Of a DNA stretch of 64,000 nt, positions 61,715 to 64,000 are shown in pieces. Position numbers and translations under genes: made by a program. The stretch lies in the NCBI GenBank assembly GCA_003255065.1, contig QAOA01001205.1:453712-517711 (forward strand). Reading direction: 5' to 3'. The notes under the pieces were generated by a model, which saw only the letters and a program-made list of their open reading frames with translations, searched no databases and was not told the DNA's origin. How positions within the stretch are numbered: position 1 is the stretch's first letter; every line of letters starts with the position of its first letter. Source of the DNA: Cercis canadensis (taxonomy: Eukaryota > Streptophyta > Magnoliopsida > Fabales > Fabaceae).

Positions 61715-64000
61715 AGATGCAACAAGTTATTTTTGGCAAAGGTGACCTGGGTTTTTTTTATTTTCTTTTCATTTTCTTCTTTCACCTTTTTTGCTTCTCT
61801 TCTAAAAAAGGAAATTAACTAATGTACATGGGGTTGTTAATGGGTAATTCATTGTTTGTACGTTTGATGACAATGTTCTTTTGCTGCAGCAGATGTAATG
61901 GGTATTGATCTGTTAGCTGAGTTTCTCCTTTTTACTAGAAGGAGAAATGGATGTTTAAATCTCTAATTTTCTCTCTTTTATGGCTTTTTTGGGGTGTGAA
62001 ACAATTAATATAGACAATGATCAACAGCTTTACATATTTCTAGTTTCCAAATTCTAACTTGTTATGCTCTGTTTCTGATAGGGAAAAAAAAAATCCAATA
62101 TGTATATGGTGCTATACATGCACGCAATGTATTTCTTTTATTCGTTTTTATCAGCAAAAAGAGAAAATGGGTAATATATATTCAAAGTAAGTATTCCTCA
62201 GAGGATGTTCTTCAATTGAAATCTAATTCTATATATAGATTATTTCTCTCTATTTTAGCAAAGAAAATAGAGAAAGTTAAATTGTTAAGAAGTTCAAATT
62301 TAACTTTCTTTTCAAATCATGACGCAGTTAAACCAGCTTCGCTTTGTAGTGTAAGATGGGAAAAGAGAAAATGTAAATACAAGTAAAAGGTAGCGTTAAA
62401 CCTACTTGCTTTTTGAAATTACTTGTATGCAAGCAACAATCTCAAGCCATAGAATTCCGGCAAGATCATGTGCTGCGGTTGCGTGTGTTACTTTCTTTAT
62501 TAGGTTCTCTATATTATATACATTTACCAATTAATTTATTTAAAATATTTCAAGGAATACATTTTTGGTATCTAGTATCTAGTATCTACCACACGTGTGG
62601 TAACTATTACCTAATGAACCATAGAAATAAAAACATATTGTATTTGTGTTTATTAAAAAAAAGTGAATTTGCTTTATGTCGTATGTGGTGTATTGTTGTC
62701 AATTTGCTCAATTAACGCCCAAAACTTTGCTGGGAATTATTATTACATGTTATGTTATGATAGCTTCTTTCAGTCTTTGAAAAATAAAAATGCGTTTATC
62801 ACATAAAAAAAAATAAAAATGAAAGTGGCAGCTCAAGCATATACATTAGTTGTTAGTGAAATAATGGAGTAATAGTTTAATGATAATTGTATATTATTTG
62901 CCTAATTATGTATTATCAGCGCAAAATAATTCCTTAATTGGATGATGGCTACAATTTTAAGTTTCATTGGATTCCAGTGAAAAAGATATTACGATGCTTT
63001 TCATGGAATCATGAGTGTAAGATATATAACCAACATTTATTTATTTATTTTTCTTTTATTTCCACCGTTTTAATCTACTTGCAGAATTTTCATCATTTGA
63101 TTTCTCAATCCATAGATGTGGTTCATCTTTTCATTTCATTTACAAAGTAAATATGATATGATAACAAGGTATATGATAATGTGGCAGCCCTTCATTGGTT
63201 GAATGGGAATGATTGTAATCAATGAAAATAGTTAAAAGTTATAACACATGATTATTGAATTGAATCTATCTGCAAAATTGCAATTTATGGTTTGTAATTA
63301 ATTTGAAACTGAAAGCCATACGTATGCACATATTCCATAAAGCAACAAAATCTAATTTATTTTTTCTTTATCAAATTAATTTTTTGTTGTTGTTAATATT
63401 ACAAGTATCTTCACTTTATCTAATTGGTGTGAAATTAATCTTGTTCGAAAGTTAAAACAATTATAGTTTCTCCTCTTCTAACAATGTCTTCACTGGAGCT
63501 CAAACTTTTAACTACAACTAGGACACGCCCTCATAATTCAATTTACTACTAGTTGAACCAAGCGCATGTTGGTCCTATTAAACTAGTCTAAATATTTGAA
63601 GGGGGCTCCCACATTAGCTTCTTTAATTTTCTATACCAAGAACTTTACATACTAATAATATTGAATAATAGTAATAAAAGCACATAGTATATGGTATATA
63701 GTACCTCTAGTTCTTTAAATTGTTGATATGATATTTGTGTTGCTAGTCAAGCTTGACCAACCAAATCTTAGTAAGGGTCCCTTCGTTAATCCTTGCCTTC
63801 GCCTTCGGCCGTTTGGAATTTAATTTTGTTGACCATTGACTTGCAGCTAGGAGAGTGAGTATCCAATTCCTTGTTTCTGGGCCAAAAAGGACCAGTAAGT
63901 GTATAATATACTATATAACCATAAATAGAGGATTCAAAAGCACTTCATTAGGAAATTTAAAAACACAGTTCCATAGTGATCCTGTTTGGATAACAAGAGT
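61715..64000. other. Downstream of IDL gene, no gene recognised
   Basis: The first few hundred bases are probably the IDL 3' untranslated region. The rest is AT-rich with no recognisable gene, RNA or complete mobile element. Confidence 0.45.

Overview
The window looks like nuclear DNA of a eudicot plant. It is strongly AT-rich, its genes have GT-AG introns, several gene families are plant-specific (DUF506, ATXR5, VQ/MKS1, PUB27-type U-box, IDA-like peptide, plastid UMP kinase), and the spaces between genes are full of MITEs, a LINE and a miniature LTR element. I cannot name the species from sequence alone.

Layout. 1-3460: AT-rich spacer with a 162-bp duplication around a single N. 4451-5590 (-): DUF506 gene, 3 exons. 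8440-12503 (-): ATXR5-type H3K27 monomethyltransferase, 6 exons, with a PHD finger, a PCNA-binding box and a SET domain. 13620-14203: hAT-like MITE. 14436-20800 (+): decayed L1-type LINE. 21755-22351 (+): intronless VQ-motif (MKS1-like) gene. 23759-26585 (-): plastid UMP kinase (PUMPKIN-like), 7 exons. 27012-28646 (-): remnant of a PHD-finger gene with nonsense, frameshift and splice-donor lesions. 28963-30121: two neighbouring foldback MITEs of one family. 30903-33821 (-): WD40-repeat gene, 7 exons. 36900-50090: a gene-poor, transposon-rich stretch. 50091-51374 (-): intronless PUB27-like U-box E3 ligase. 51375-61486: another gene-poor stretch, holding a near-perfect 263-bp hairpin element and a 271-bp SMART/TRIM retroelement. 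61487-61714 (+): IDA-like (IDL) secreted peptide precursor. The last 2.3 kb has no gene that I recognise.

The genes do not form an operon-like or pathway cluster; they are ordinary, independently acting plant genes. I found no undescribed multi-gene system. The most useful new observations are gene models that need splicing to be seen (ATXR5, UMP kinase, WD40), the PHD pseudogene, and a set of small mobile elements with readable termini and target-site duplications, including one MITE nested in another. Exon boundaries were read by hand from splice signals and reading-frame continuity. No database or RNA evidence was available.
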